A stretch of DNA of 59,737 bases from an uncultured Bdellovibrionales bacterium. GTDB taxonomy: Bacteria > Bdellovibrionota > FAC87 > UBA2466. This document shows positions 52,621 to 59,737 of the stretch, piece by piece. The DNA is taken from NCBI GenBank assembly GCA_937903155.1, contig CALCZU010000014.1, positions 1 to 59,737 of the forward strand. The letters are read 5' to 3'. How positions within the stretch are numbered: position 1 is the first letter of the stretch; every line of letters begins with the position of its first letter. The position numbers and the translations under genes were made by a program. The notes under the pieces are model-generated. The model worked only from the letters and a program-made list of their open reading frames with translations. It was not told where the DNA came from and made no database searches.

Positions 52621-53460
52621 TTGAAAGTAGTTTTCTCATCCCCTAAAATGTTAAACGATCTGAATTATTTATCTGGGAAATTCCAGACATCCGAAATCGA
52701 ACATCGATACGGAAAAAACATCCATATTTTGCAGGATCCTTTTTTATTTACCACCCTCGCAAAACTTTGCAGTCCCGAAACAAAACAACCTTTGGTGAAC
52801 TCACTTCTTCAAACGCTTTATCGCGATTTAGTGAAAGTCGTCATCAATAATGAATTCCCAGTGCTCGAAAAAAACCTCGAATCGAGAATGTCAACGCTTC
52901 ATCCCGAAGGAAATTACCGGGGACGGGTCGTAGACCCAAATTCTAAAGTCGTTTGCGTGAATTTAGCGCGGGCCGGGACCGTCCCTTCACATATCTGTTA
53001 CGACTCATTTAATTATATTTTAAATCCGGATGGCATCCGCCAAGATCATATCAGCATCAATCGCAAGATTGACGAAAATGAACGCGTCATCGGCACTCAA
53101 TTGGGAGGAGTCAAAATCGGCGGCAGCATTGAAGACGCGTTTGTCGTGATTCCCGATCCCATGGGAGCGACAGGTTCGACGATTGAATCTACTTTTGCCA
53201 TTTACAAAGACCGGGGCCGTGCGAAAAAATTTATTGCGATTCATCTTATCATCACGCCCGAATACCTTTCGCTGCTGACGAAAAAGTATCCGGATTTGGT
53301 TGTGTATGCGATTCGTTTGGATAGAGGATTATCCTCCCCCGAAGTGTTAAAGACGACTCCCGGAACGCACCCAGAAAAAGAAAAGGGTCTGAACGACAAA
53401 CATTACATCGTGCCGGGCGGGGGCGGCCTCGGCGAGGTCATTAACAACTCTTATGTTTAA
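52621..53460 (+). CDS. upp: Uracil phosphoribosyltransferase-like
   Basis: 279 residues, longer than the usual 208-210. The PRPP-binding loop is VVIPDPMGATGST and the C-terminal uracil-binding tail IVPGGGGLGEVINNSYV matches UPRTases. NLARAGTVPSH matches the LRAG region with a different leading residue. The start codon is TTG; there is no strong Shine-Dalgarno. The extra N-terminal length is unexplained and may be a lineage-specific extension. It overlaps the next gene by 8 bases and heads a run to def and aceE. Confidence 0.82.
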   Translation: MKVVFSSPKMLNDLNYLSGKFQTSEIEHRYGKNIHILQDPFLFTTLAKLCSPETKQPLVNSLLQTLYRDLVKVVINNEFPVLEKNLESRMSTLHPEGNYRGRVVDPNSKVVCVNLARAGTVPSHICYDSFNYILNPDGIRQDHISINRKIDENERVIGTQLGGVKIGGSIEDAFVVIPDPMGATGSTIESTFAIYKDRGRAKKFIAIHLIITPEYLSLLTKKYPDLVVYAIRLDRGLSSPEVLKTTPGTHPEKEKGLNDKHYIVPGGGGLGEVINNSYV

Positions 53461-53965
53461 TATTTTTACGCTCTCATTTTTTGCAATTGCACTGGGAATG
53501 GTTCTTGCGATGTTCATCACTCGACAGAAACCCGCTTCGGATTTACCGATGATACCGATTGAAGAGGACGCTGAAAAAGATAATCTGAATGCTCGAGCCT
53601 TAGAATTGCCGGACCTTTTTAAATTAGGCGAACTGCTCTGCAAAGAGCATCAGCTCGTTTTAAAAGAGACGATTGAGATTAACGAAAACGAAGTCTACTG
53701 GGTGACGGAGAGCACCAATGAATTTTTCTTTGGAAACTACGTACTCGGTTTTCACAAGGTTAAACCGAAAGCCTATCTCTCTCTACCGACCTTATTTGAG
53801 TTCAAAGATTTTATTAAAAGTGCGGGCAGTGCCAAAGGGTTTTTCTTTTCGACCGGTTTCTTCACTCGCGATGTTTATCAGCCTCTTGAGGGACCCAAGG
53901 TGACCCTTTATAATCGTTTAAAGGTCTTGGAAGAGATGAAAAAACACGGTTTGTCTTTAGGGTAG
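53453..53965 (+). CDS. Membrane-anchored protein with Mrr-like (PD-(D/E)xK) fold
   Basis: 170 residues: a TM helix at about 4-21, a charged linker, then a domain (about 55-168). KGFFFSTGFFTRDVYQP...KVTLYNRLKVLEEM resembles the second half of Mrr-type nuclease domains (kGvfiTTg-Ft... iLidG..L). The catalytic Asp/(Asp/Glu)xLys set is not clearly present, so it may be an inactive, membrane-bound fold. Between upp (8-base overlap) and def (8-base gap), so in the same operon. Confidence 0.6.
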   Translation: MFNIFTLSFFAIALGMVLAMFITRQKPASDLPMIPIEEDAEKDNLNARALELPDLFKLGELLCKEHQLVLKETIEINENEVYWVTESTNEFFFGNYVLGFHKVKPKAYLSLPTLFEFKDFIKSAGSAKGFFFSTGFFTRDVYQPLEGPKVTLYNRLKVLEEMKKHGLSLG

Positions 53966-53972
53966 GTAATTT

Positions 53973-54518
53973 ATGGCCATACGGAATGTTGCAGCGATGG
54001 GAAATCCTGTCTTGAGAAAAAAAGCGAGCCCTGTGCCGCCCAAAGCGATTTCCACACCCGAAATTCAAGGTCTTTTACAAGACATGGTCGATACCATGTT
54101 TGAATATGACGGTTTGGGACTTGCGGCACCCCAGGTCCACGAAAGCCTACAAATCGTCGTCATGATGTGGGATTTTGATAAGGGCAAAAAGCCACGCCTT
54201 GTTTTTTTGATCAATCCCGAAATTAAAATTTTGACGGAAGAGACTTCAGAGTTTTGGGAAGGTTGTCTGAGTGTTCCTGGGCTCAGAGGACTGGTAAAAA
54301 GAGCGACTAAGATTCACGTAAAGGCACTAGACGAAAAAGGCAAAGATTTAGATTTTATTGCCGAAGGTTTTGCTGCAACTGTGATTCAACACGAATGTGA
54401 TCATTTAGACGGAACGCTCTACGTCGATAGAATTGAAGACACCACAAAGTTCTCATTTAACAAAGAATATTCCCGTTACCATACCGATGAAGGCGATGGA
54501 GACGGCGGAGTAGAATAA
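53973..54518 (+). CDS. def: Peptide deformylase
   Basis: 181 residues. Motif 1 GLGLAAPQ (47-54), motif 2 EGCLS (96-100) and motif 3 HECDH (140-144) give the Cys, His, His metal ligands and catalytic Glu. It removes the formyl group from nascent proteins. Downstream aceE begins 5 bases after the stop. Confidence 0.97.
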   Translation: MAIRNVAAMGNPVLRKKASPVPPKAISTPEIQGLLQDMVDTMFEYDGLGLAAPQVHESLQIVVMMWDFDKGKKPRLVFLINPEIKILTEETSEFWEGCLSVPGLRGLVKRATKIHVKALDEKGKDLDFIAEGFAATVIQHECDHLDGTLYVDRIEDTTKFSFNKEYSRYHTDEGDGDGGVE

Positions 54519-54522
54519 ATTT

Positions 54523-57195
54523 ATGAAAACCGCAAAAAAAACGAACGCATCCGAAAAACACGACTATCAAGTTTTACACAAGATCTGTGATCGCGCACTC
54601 TACATCGCGCTGCAAATGATTTACAAAGCGAATGACCGCGAACAAAAAGAAAAAGGCGAACCGAAAGTCGGGGGCCACCCTTCAGCGTGCTCTTCTTCTC
54701 AGCATATTCTCGCAGCAATTCATTTAGTGATGCGAAAGCCCGAAGATTATTTTGCTTTTAAGCCGCACATTAGTCCCATCGATCACGCATTGAATTTTTT
54801 ACTTCATAATTTTAGAGACGCGGACGCGAATCTTTTTGACGACGAAAAACGCAAACTTGCGATGAATCATTTGCGACATTATTCATTTGAGGGAGAGCCC
54901 GTTTTTCAGTCGTACCACGCCGATAGTGATCCGGATTCTTTTCGATACTTTCCGTCGGGAAGTGTGGGGATTCCCCCAGTAAATGCGCTTTACACATCAC
55001 TTGCGTACCAATTTACTAAAGATCACAAATTTGACTTGGGCGAAGACCCAACTTTTTGGTGTTTGATGGGCGATTCGGAGTTTAGAGAAGGGTCGTTACA
55101 CGAAGCCATGCCCGATGCCGGCGAAAGACAGTTAGGAAATCTGGTATGGATCGTCGATTACAATCGCCAAAATCTCGACGGAACTCGTGTGACCAATGAA
55201 GAAGCTTTGCAAGGATCGGACGCCGATCGCATTATGGGAATTGGAAAAGCGAATGGATGGCATACGATCTGTTTGAAACACGGAAAATACCGTGAAGAAC
55301 TTTTTGCCCAACCTGGAGGCGAAGAGTTTAAACGGGTCTTGGACGAAGAGTTCTCGGACTTTGAATTCCAAGCACTTCTCTCGGCTAATAAACCAGAGCT
55401 TACGCGTAAAGTTTTATCCGAAAAATCTGAGAAGCTTAAAAAATTTCTAAAACCGTTAAGCAACGAACAAGTCCATCAGGCTTACTCGAATTTAGCAGGT
55501 CACGACATCGAGGCCTTAGTCCACGCGTTTACGGAAGCAAAGAACGTAAAAGATCATCCCACTCTGATTGTGGCTTATACAATCAAAGGCAAGGGGCTCA
55601 GTTTCCAAGCGATGTCGGGAAATCACTCTGCGATGCCTGAAGAAGAAGAATTAAAATTTTTAGCGAAGAATATCGGCGCCAGTTACGAAAATCCATTTGA
55701 AGATTTTGAAAAAGGCTCCGCTGAAGAAAAGTTTTTATCGAATCGTCGAGAAGAACTGGTGGGAGGCATCCAAAAACTGATTTCCACCGTTAAAAAACGC
55801 CAAGAAGCGTGGAAGAAAGAAGCTTCAGGCATTAAGTTTCCGGTCGACTTTGACATCACTGCTTTAAAGTTAAGTCCGATCGCGCATACTCAGTGGATGT
55901 GGGGACAAATCGCCGCAAAATTAGATCGTCTTGCTCGAGGGGACAGAGGAAATAAGCCGGATAGCAAAGCCGATGATGGATGGTCGCAAGTCTCGCGATT
56001 CTTTTTGACGATGGCTCCCGACGTCGGAAGTTCGACCAATACGAGCCCTAATATGAATGGAAAGTTATACGGGGATATCGGACAACCTGACTTCGAGGCT
56101 GAATTTGGTGCCAAAGATGAAAAAGCTCCTGACATCGTTCCGCACGCCAATCAAAGATCCGGACACATCCGCTTTGAGATTGCCGAAGGCAATTGCATGT
56201 CCGCCGCAGGGTCTTTCGGTAAATTCTTCTTCTACACCGGAATTCCGTTTTATCCTGCGATGACGATTTACGATTTCTTCATTAAACGCGCGCACGATCA
56301 GTTCTATTACAATCTCTACTGGCATTCAGAATTTGCAACGATTGGAACCCCGAGTGGAATCACGCTTTCATCTGAAGGCGCTCAGCATTCTTGGAAATCG
56401 GACTTTCAAATTCCTCACTGCATTACATGGGAACCTTACTTCGCTAAAGAATTGGAATGGATTTTAGCAGAGACGTTAAAAAACCATTTCACTCGTGAGA
56501 ACGAAGAGAAAGAATCTGCTCTCATCCGTTGTGTCACGAAAGGCGTCCTTCAAAAACAACTCATCGAACGTTTGAAGAAGCACAAACGCCATGCGGACGC
56601 TGAAGATAAAGATATTCTGGAGGCGACCCGCTTACACGCTTTGAGCGGCGGATACGCGCTCATTGATTACCGGGGATACGAAGATTACGCACCTGGAGAC
56701 AACGTGGTTCATCTTTTTGCGATGGGTGCCCTTTGTACAGAAGCGATTCGCGCCTCTGACGCTCTTTATGAGAAGGGGATTTACGCAAACGTATTTGTCG
56801 TCACAAGCCCTGATCTTTTACTCGGCAACTTTGCCGATAAAGAGAATTACCCGCACCTGAAAGAAGGTTTAGGGATCACCGCGGATCTTTATTTGAAGAA
56901 GACCCGGACTGAAAACAAAATCGAGAATCAGAGTGACTGGTATTCTATTCAGGGCGGAAGAATTCCTGTTGTCTCCGTACACGACGGAGAACCCGGACTT
57001 TTAGATAACATCGGCAGCATCATCGGAATTAAACAAAAGGCGCTCGCCGTTCGAAAGACTTCGAAGTCCGGAACGACCTGGGATATTTTTAAAATGCACC
57101 ACCTCGACAGCGAATCTATCGCAGAGGCCTGCGAAACGATTTTAGAAGAAACCGCGAACGAGAAATTCGAAGTTCACAGCCAAGTGGAGATTTAA
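54523..57195 (+). CDS. aceE: Pyruvate dehydrogenase E1 component, homodimeric type
   Basis: 890 residues, normal for AceE. GGHPSACSSSQHI near the N terminus and the ThDP-binding GDSEFREGS (near 183) with DYNRQNLDGT identify the homodimeric E1, which decarboxylates pyruvate and passes acetyl units to E2. The E2/E3 genes are not in the window. It is separated from def by 4 bases, in a likely four-gene run. A palindromic repeat follows the stop by 10 bases. Confidence 0.97.
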   Translation: MKTAKKTNASEKHDYQVLHKICDRALYIALQMIYKANDREQKEKGEPKVGGHPSACSSSQHILAAIHLVMRKPEDYFAFKPHISPIDHALNFLLHNFRDADANLFDDEKRKLAMNHLRHYSFEGEPVFQSYHADSDPDSFRYFPSGSVGIPPVNALYTSLAYQFTKDHKFDLGEDPTFWCLMGDSEFREGSLHEAMPDAGERQLGNLVWIVDYNRQNLDGTRVTNEEALQGSDADRIMGIGKANGWHTICLKHGKYREELFAQPGGEEFKRVLDEEFSDFEFQALLSANKPELTRKVLSEKSEKLKKFLKPLSNEQVHQAYSNLAGHDIEALVHAFTEAKNVKDHPTLIVAYTIKGKGLSFQAMSGNHSAMPEEEELKFLAKNIGASYENPFEDFEKGSAEEKFLSNRREELVGGIQKLISTVKKRQEAWKKEASGIKFPVDFDITALKLSPIAHTQWMWGQIAAKLDRLARGDRGNKPDSKADDGWSQVSRFFLTMAPDVGSSTNTSPNMNGKLYGDIGQPDFEAEFGAKDEKAPDIVPHANQRSGHIRFEIAEGNCMSAAGSFGKFFFYTGIPFYPAMTIYDFFIKRAHDQFYYNLYWHSEFATIGTPSGITLSSEGAQHSWKSDFQIPHCITWEPYFAKELEWILAETLKNHFTRENEEKESALIRCVTKGVLQKQLIERLKKHKRHADAEDKDILEATRLHALSGGYALIDYRGYEDYAPGDNVVHLFAMGALCTEAIRASDALYEKGIYANVFVVTSPDLLLGNFADKENYPHLKEGLGITADLYLKKTRTENKIENQSDWYSIQGGRIPVVSVHDGEPGLLDNIGSIIGIKQKALAVRKTSKSGTTWDIFKMHHLDSESIAEACETILEETANEKFEVHSQVEI

Positions 57196-57204
57196 TTCAG
57201 TTCT

Positions 57205-57292
57205 GTCATTGCGAGTGGGCGCAGCCCACGCGGCAACCTTTGTGTGCCGAGTTGGGAAGGTTGCCGCGGGTGCTGCGCACCCTCGCAATGAC
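57205..57292. repeat. Palindromic intergenic repeat, copy 3
   Basis: Arms 57205-57240 and 57257-57292 pair with a few mismatches, sharing gtcattgcgag ends and the gcggcaacctt/aaggttgccgc core with copies 1 and 2. It lies between the convergent ends of aceE and the envC-like gene and may also terminate transcription. Confidence 0.85.
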
Positions 57293-57323
57293 GGGACGAG
57301 TACACTTAACGTGTACCTACGCA

Positions 57324-58469
57324 TTATCCCGAGTGGGTTTCGAGTTTTGTAAAGTACGCAACAGGATCCACCGCTTTGCCATTTTCGCGGAGTTCAAAGT
57401 AGAGGCTCGGTCGGTCGTTTGTTCCAGTGTCACCGACGGTACCGATCACATCTCCCGCGGCTACTTGCATGCCTAACTCTTTTGAAATTGTGAAAAGATA
57501 GGCGCTGAGAGTGTAAATTCCATTTCCGTGATGGATAATAACGACGTTTCCAAGGCCTTTTACCCATCCTGCGTGTTCAACCGTTCCTGGAAGAATCGCA
57601 ATGACTGGAGAATTGTGTTCGGCTTCGATCTCAATTCCCTTGTGGTAAGTAACGGTCTTAAACTTTTCGTGAATCGACTTTCCAAATCCTTTGATAATGT
57701 GACCTTCGGCAGGTAGAGGAAGATTGCCAAGTTGCTGGGGCGTGTATTCCTTCTCAGGTGGTTTTGCAGAAGGCAATTGAGTAAACATCTGGGCGATTTC
57801 TTTTTCGAGCTTTTTGTACTGAGCATTCGCGGCAAGAAACGCGGATTGTTTCTGTTTTACAGAAACCAACATCGCTTTTTTCTTAGAGAGAAGCGAGGAG
57901 AGTAAATGTTCTTGTTCGATTAACTCATCGAGAAGGGACTGCAGCTGCTGCTTCGCTTTCGTTGTCTTGATTTCACTCTCACGAATTCGCGAGGCTCGTT
58001 CTTCGAGCTGTTTTGTAATTAAAGAGTGTGAACGCAGTGTTCGATAGAGTACGCGGACTCGAGAAGCGAGTTGTCCCATGTCTTCGCCATTGAAAAGAAA
58101 TCGCACGATTCCGTCGCGTTTAATTCGGTAAACCACTTTTAAAAGCATGAAAAGACGCTGTCGGTGGAGTTTTTCGAGCGCTTTTTGCTGTTCATACTCC
58201 ATCGAAAGGTTTTCGACCGCCATATTGAGCTCTTGTTGGTTTTGACCCAACAGCGAGAGGCGAACGCGCACATTATTTTGTTCGGAGTTTAATTTATCGA
58301 GGAGATCCGTGAGATCTTTTTTCTGCGATTCACGCTGATCGAAATTTTTTTTCTCTTTAGTGAGGTAGTCTTTTAGCTTTTTTGCCTGAGTTTTAGGTTC
58401 GGCAGGCAAGAGAGGAACTGCAGAATGAGCAAGTTCACTTAAAATAAGAAGAGAAAATAGGACGCGCAT
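57324..58469 (-). CDS. envC: EnvC-like amidase activator (coiled coil + degenerate LytM)
   Basis: 381 residues from ATG 58469, 4 bases downstream of ftsX; an upstream frame to 58547 would overlap ftsX and is rejected. A signal peptide is followed by a long coiled coil (about 20-230) and a C-terminal LytM/M23 fold. Canonical Zn ligands are missing: HKGIEIE in place of HxGxD, LSAYL in place of YAHL, and SLYFEL in place of HLHFE. This matches EnvC-type activators, which lack hydrolase activity and switch on amidases at the division site through FtsEX. Confidence 0.9.
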   Translation of the reverse strand: MRVLFSLLILSELAHSAVPLLPAEPKTQAKKLKDYLTKEKKNFDQRESQKKDLTDLLDKLNSEQNNVRVRLSLLGQNQQELNMAVENLSMEYEQQKALEKLHRQRLFMLLKVVYRIKRDGIVRFLFNGEDMGQLASRVRVLYRTLRSHSLITKQLEERASRIRESEIKTTKAKQQLQSLLDELIEQEHLLSSLLSKKKAMLVSVKQKQSAFLAANAQYKKLEKEIAQMFTQLPSAKPPEKEYTPQQLGNLPLPAEGHIIKGFGKSIHEKFKTVTYHKGIEIEAEHNSPVIAILPGTVEHAGWVKGLGNVVIIHHGNGIYTLSAYLFTISKELGMQVAAGDVIGTVGDTGTNDRPSLYFELRENGKAVDPVAYFTKLETHSG

Positions 58470-58473
58470 GGAT

Positions 58474-59361
58474 TTAATGTTTCCCACTTTGGAATCGTAA
58501 GAAGACCGTGAAGCCCCCAAAAAGTGCGGTGATGAAACCGACAGCAATCACGGCCGCGATTTGTCCGGCGGTTAGAAAGATGAGTGAAGTGTTGCCAAGG
58601 ATATGGCTCCAATGAACTTGGATTAAAGTATTTAAAAAGGACTTTCCGACGAGCAAAAGGACTAACGCCATGAGGCTCGAGGTAAACCCTTCGACCATTC
58701 CTTCCCAGAGAAAAGGGGTCAGAATAAAGCTTCGATTGGCTCCCATTAAATTAACGATTTCGATTTCATTTTTTCGCGCTTGATGTCGCATGCCCATGAA
58801 GTTTGCGATCATAAAACTACACGCAACGACAATCACGCACATCAGGATAAGCCCTGCAATCGTCATCAACTGTCTGACTTTTTTATATTGAGCGAGCCAG
58901 TCATCAGAGAAATCGACTTCAGAAATCTCGGGCATTTGCCCAATCACACTTTTTAATACGGTAATACTTTGTGAAGTAGTTTCTTTAGCGACGGTGATTT
59001 CGACAACGTCCGGGAAAAGCTCGATGCCCGGAACCATTTCATTTCCCGAGCTTCCTAAGAAACCTTGCAACTCTTCAACGACTTTTTTCTTTGGTTTAAA
59101 TGCCACAAACCGAACATTTTCCAAGCTCATGATCTTTTCTTTGAGCGATTTGAGCTGGGATTCGTTCAGTTCTTCTTTCAAATAAACAGTGCCGGTGATT
59201 GCAGGATTCGTTTTTTCAGAAAGATGTTCGAAATTCGAATACAGCAAAAAGAAAATTCCGACAATCACGAGAGAAATCGTGATCGTAGAAATACTCACCA
59301 AGTGCAACCAGGGGTGGAGTTTAAAATCTGCGAGACTTCTTTTTAATCCTCGATATTTCAT
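58474..59361 (-). CDS. ftsX: Cell-division permease-like protein FtsX
   Basis: 295 residues. TM1 near 22-43, a large periplasmic loop (about 45-170) for EnvC contact, then three C-terminal TM segments with an FtsX-type cytoplasmic loop (ARKNEIEIVNLMGANRSFI). The gene overlaps ftsE by 4 bases and is followed by envC, giving the classical FtsEX-EnvC module that regulates septal peptidoglycan hydrolysis. Confidence 0.95.
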   Translation of the reverse strand: MKYRGLKRSLADFKLHPWLHLVSISTITISLVIVGIFFLLYSNFEHLSEKTNPAITGTVYLKEELNESQLKSLKEKIMSLENVRFVAFKPKKKVVEELQGFLGSSGNEMVPGIELFPDVVEITVAKETTSQSITVLKSVIGQMPEISEVDFSDDWLAQYKKVRQLMTIAGLILMCVIVVACSFMIANFMGMRHQARKNEIEIVNLMGANRSFILTPFLWEGMVEGFTSSLMALVLLLVGKSFLNTLIQVHWSHILGNTSLIFLTAGQIAAVIAVGFITALFGGFTVFLRFQSGKH

Positions 59362-59737
59362 GCGTGTCCTATTTTATCTTCGATGACTTTTCCTTGATTG
59401 AGTTCGATGACCCGTGCAGGGAATTCTTCCATCAGCGCTTCGTCATGAGTTGCAATGAGAACGGTCGTACCCATTTCGTTGATTTCTTGAAAGAGCGACA
59501 TAATTTCGCGTGCCGTGCGGCTGTCTAAATTTCCTGTTGGCTCATCAGCTAAAAGTAAGAGCGGTCTTCCGATGATGGCGCGAGCAATCGCGACACGCTG
59601 TTGTTCTCCGCCGGATAAATTGGTTGGGTAGTCTTTCGCACGATCGGCGAGGCCGACGAGTGAAAGAACGCCCTTCACTCTAAAATCGACTTCTTTTTTC
59701 GTCATCTTTCGGATCTCAAGAGGCAACGAAACGTTTT
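59358..59737 (-). CDS. ftsE: Cell-division ATP-binding protein FtsE (5' part outside window)
   Basis: The C-terminal part only; the coding frame runs off the window edge at 59737. Visible are the ABC signature LSGGEQQRVAIARA, Walker B LLLADEP, the D-loop GNLDS and the switch His (ATHDE). The Walker A lysine lies outside. It provides ATP hydrolysis for the FtsEX complex. Confidence 0.95.
   Translation of the reverse strand, partial: NVSLPLEIRKMTKKEVDFRVKGVLSLVGLADRAKDYPTNLSGGEQQRVAIARAIIGRPLLLLADEPTGNLDSRTAREIMSLFQEINEMGTTVLIATHDEALMEEFPARVIELNQGKVIEDKIGHA

Overview
The window comes from a diderm (Gram-negative-type) bacterium of moderate GC content. Evidence for this is a set of Cys-lipobox lipoproteins, a probable outer-membrane barrel, a lipocalin, a YceI protein, an AmpG-type permease and an ftsE-ftsX-envC cluster. 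A homodimeric pyruvate dehydrogenase E1 (AceE), a type 2 (eukaryote-like) isoleucyl-tRNA synthetase, an astacin-like lipoprotein and many small secreted proteins would suit a Bdellovibrionota/Oligoflexia-like lineage. That placement is an inference; there is no rRNA gene to settle it.

Layout. 1-5.6 kb is a surface-sugar cluster: a DegT-family sugar dehydrase, a polyprenol-phosphate GT2, two SDR epimerase paralogues and a HddA-like GHMP sugar kinase. 5.8-10.6 kb is a signalling block: a CheA-like protein with unusual domain order, then an OmpR-type regulator/histidine kinase pair. 10.7-12.2 kb has small secreted or membrane proteins and an astacin lipoprotein. 12.4-14.6 kb is an esterase/SGNH-hydrolase pair. 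14.6-18.3 kb is a second sugar operon (C-methyltransferase, SDR-GT2 fusion, methyltransferase). 18.4-27.9 kb contains a lipoprotein, a PilZ membrane protein, an exosortase with one adjacent Cys-rich target, a trypsin-like protease, a GT2, a polytopic membrane protein, an LCMT-like methyltransferase and repeat-rich secreted proteins. 28.6-34.5 kb is a tightly overlapping six-gene operon: EamA transporter, methyltransferase, HExxH protein, type-I periplasmic binding protein, hybrid kinase and ACT protein. 34.7-43.3 kb has tRNA-Arg, ileS and envelope proteins. 43.26-45.08 kb is a REP/RAYT island with four 44-45 bp repeats around a Y1 transposase and a broken gene. 45-52.5 kb has secreted proteins, a lipocalin, a second tRNA-Arg, a TAATG-coupled secreted pair, an AmpG-type permease and a DEDDh exonuclease. 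52.6-57.2 kb is a housekeeping run (upp, Mrr-like membrane protein, def, aceE). 57.3-59.7 kb is envC-ftsX-ftsE, with ftsE cut by the window end.

The most interesting items are the exosortase with a single adjacent VPEVPE-TM-RRRK target, the RAYT island whose repeats abut stop codons, the six-gene sensing/methylation operon, the rearranged CheA with HPt after the ATPase and no CheW-like domain, and the tandem SDRs that lack the catalytic tyrosine. Three copies of a palindromic intergenic repeat and an unrelated 36-bp perfect inverted repeat add non-coding structure. No gene-free stretch exceeds about 300 bases except inside the RAYT island (43264-43957), which holds two repeats and a pseudogene.
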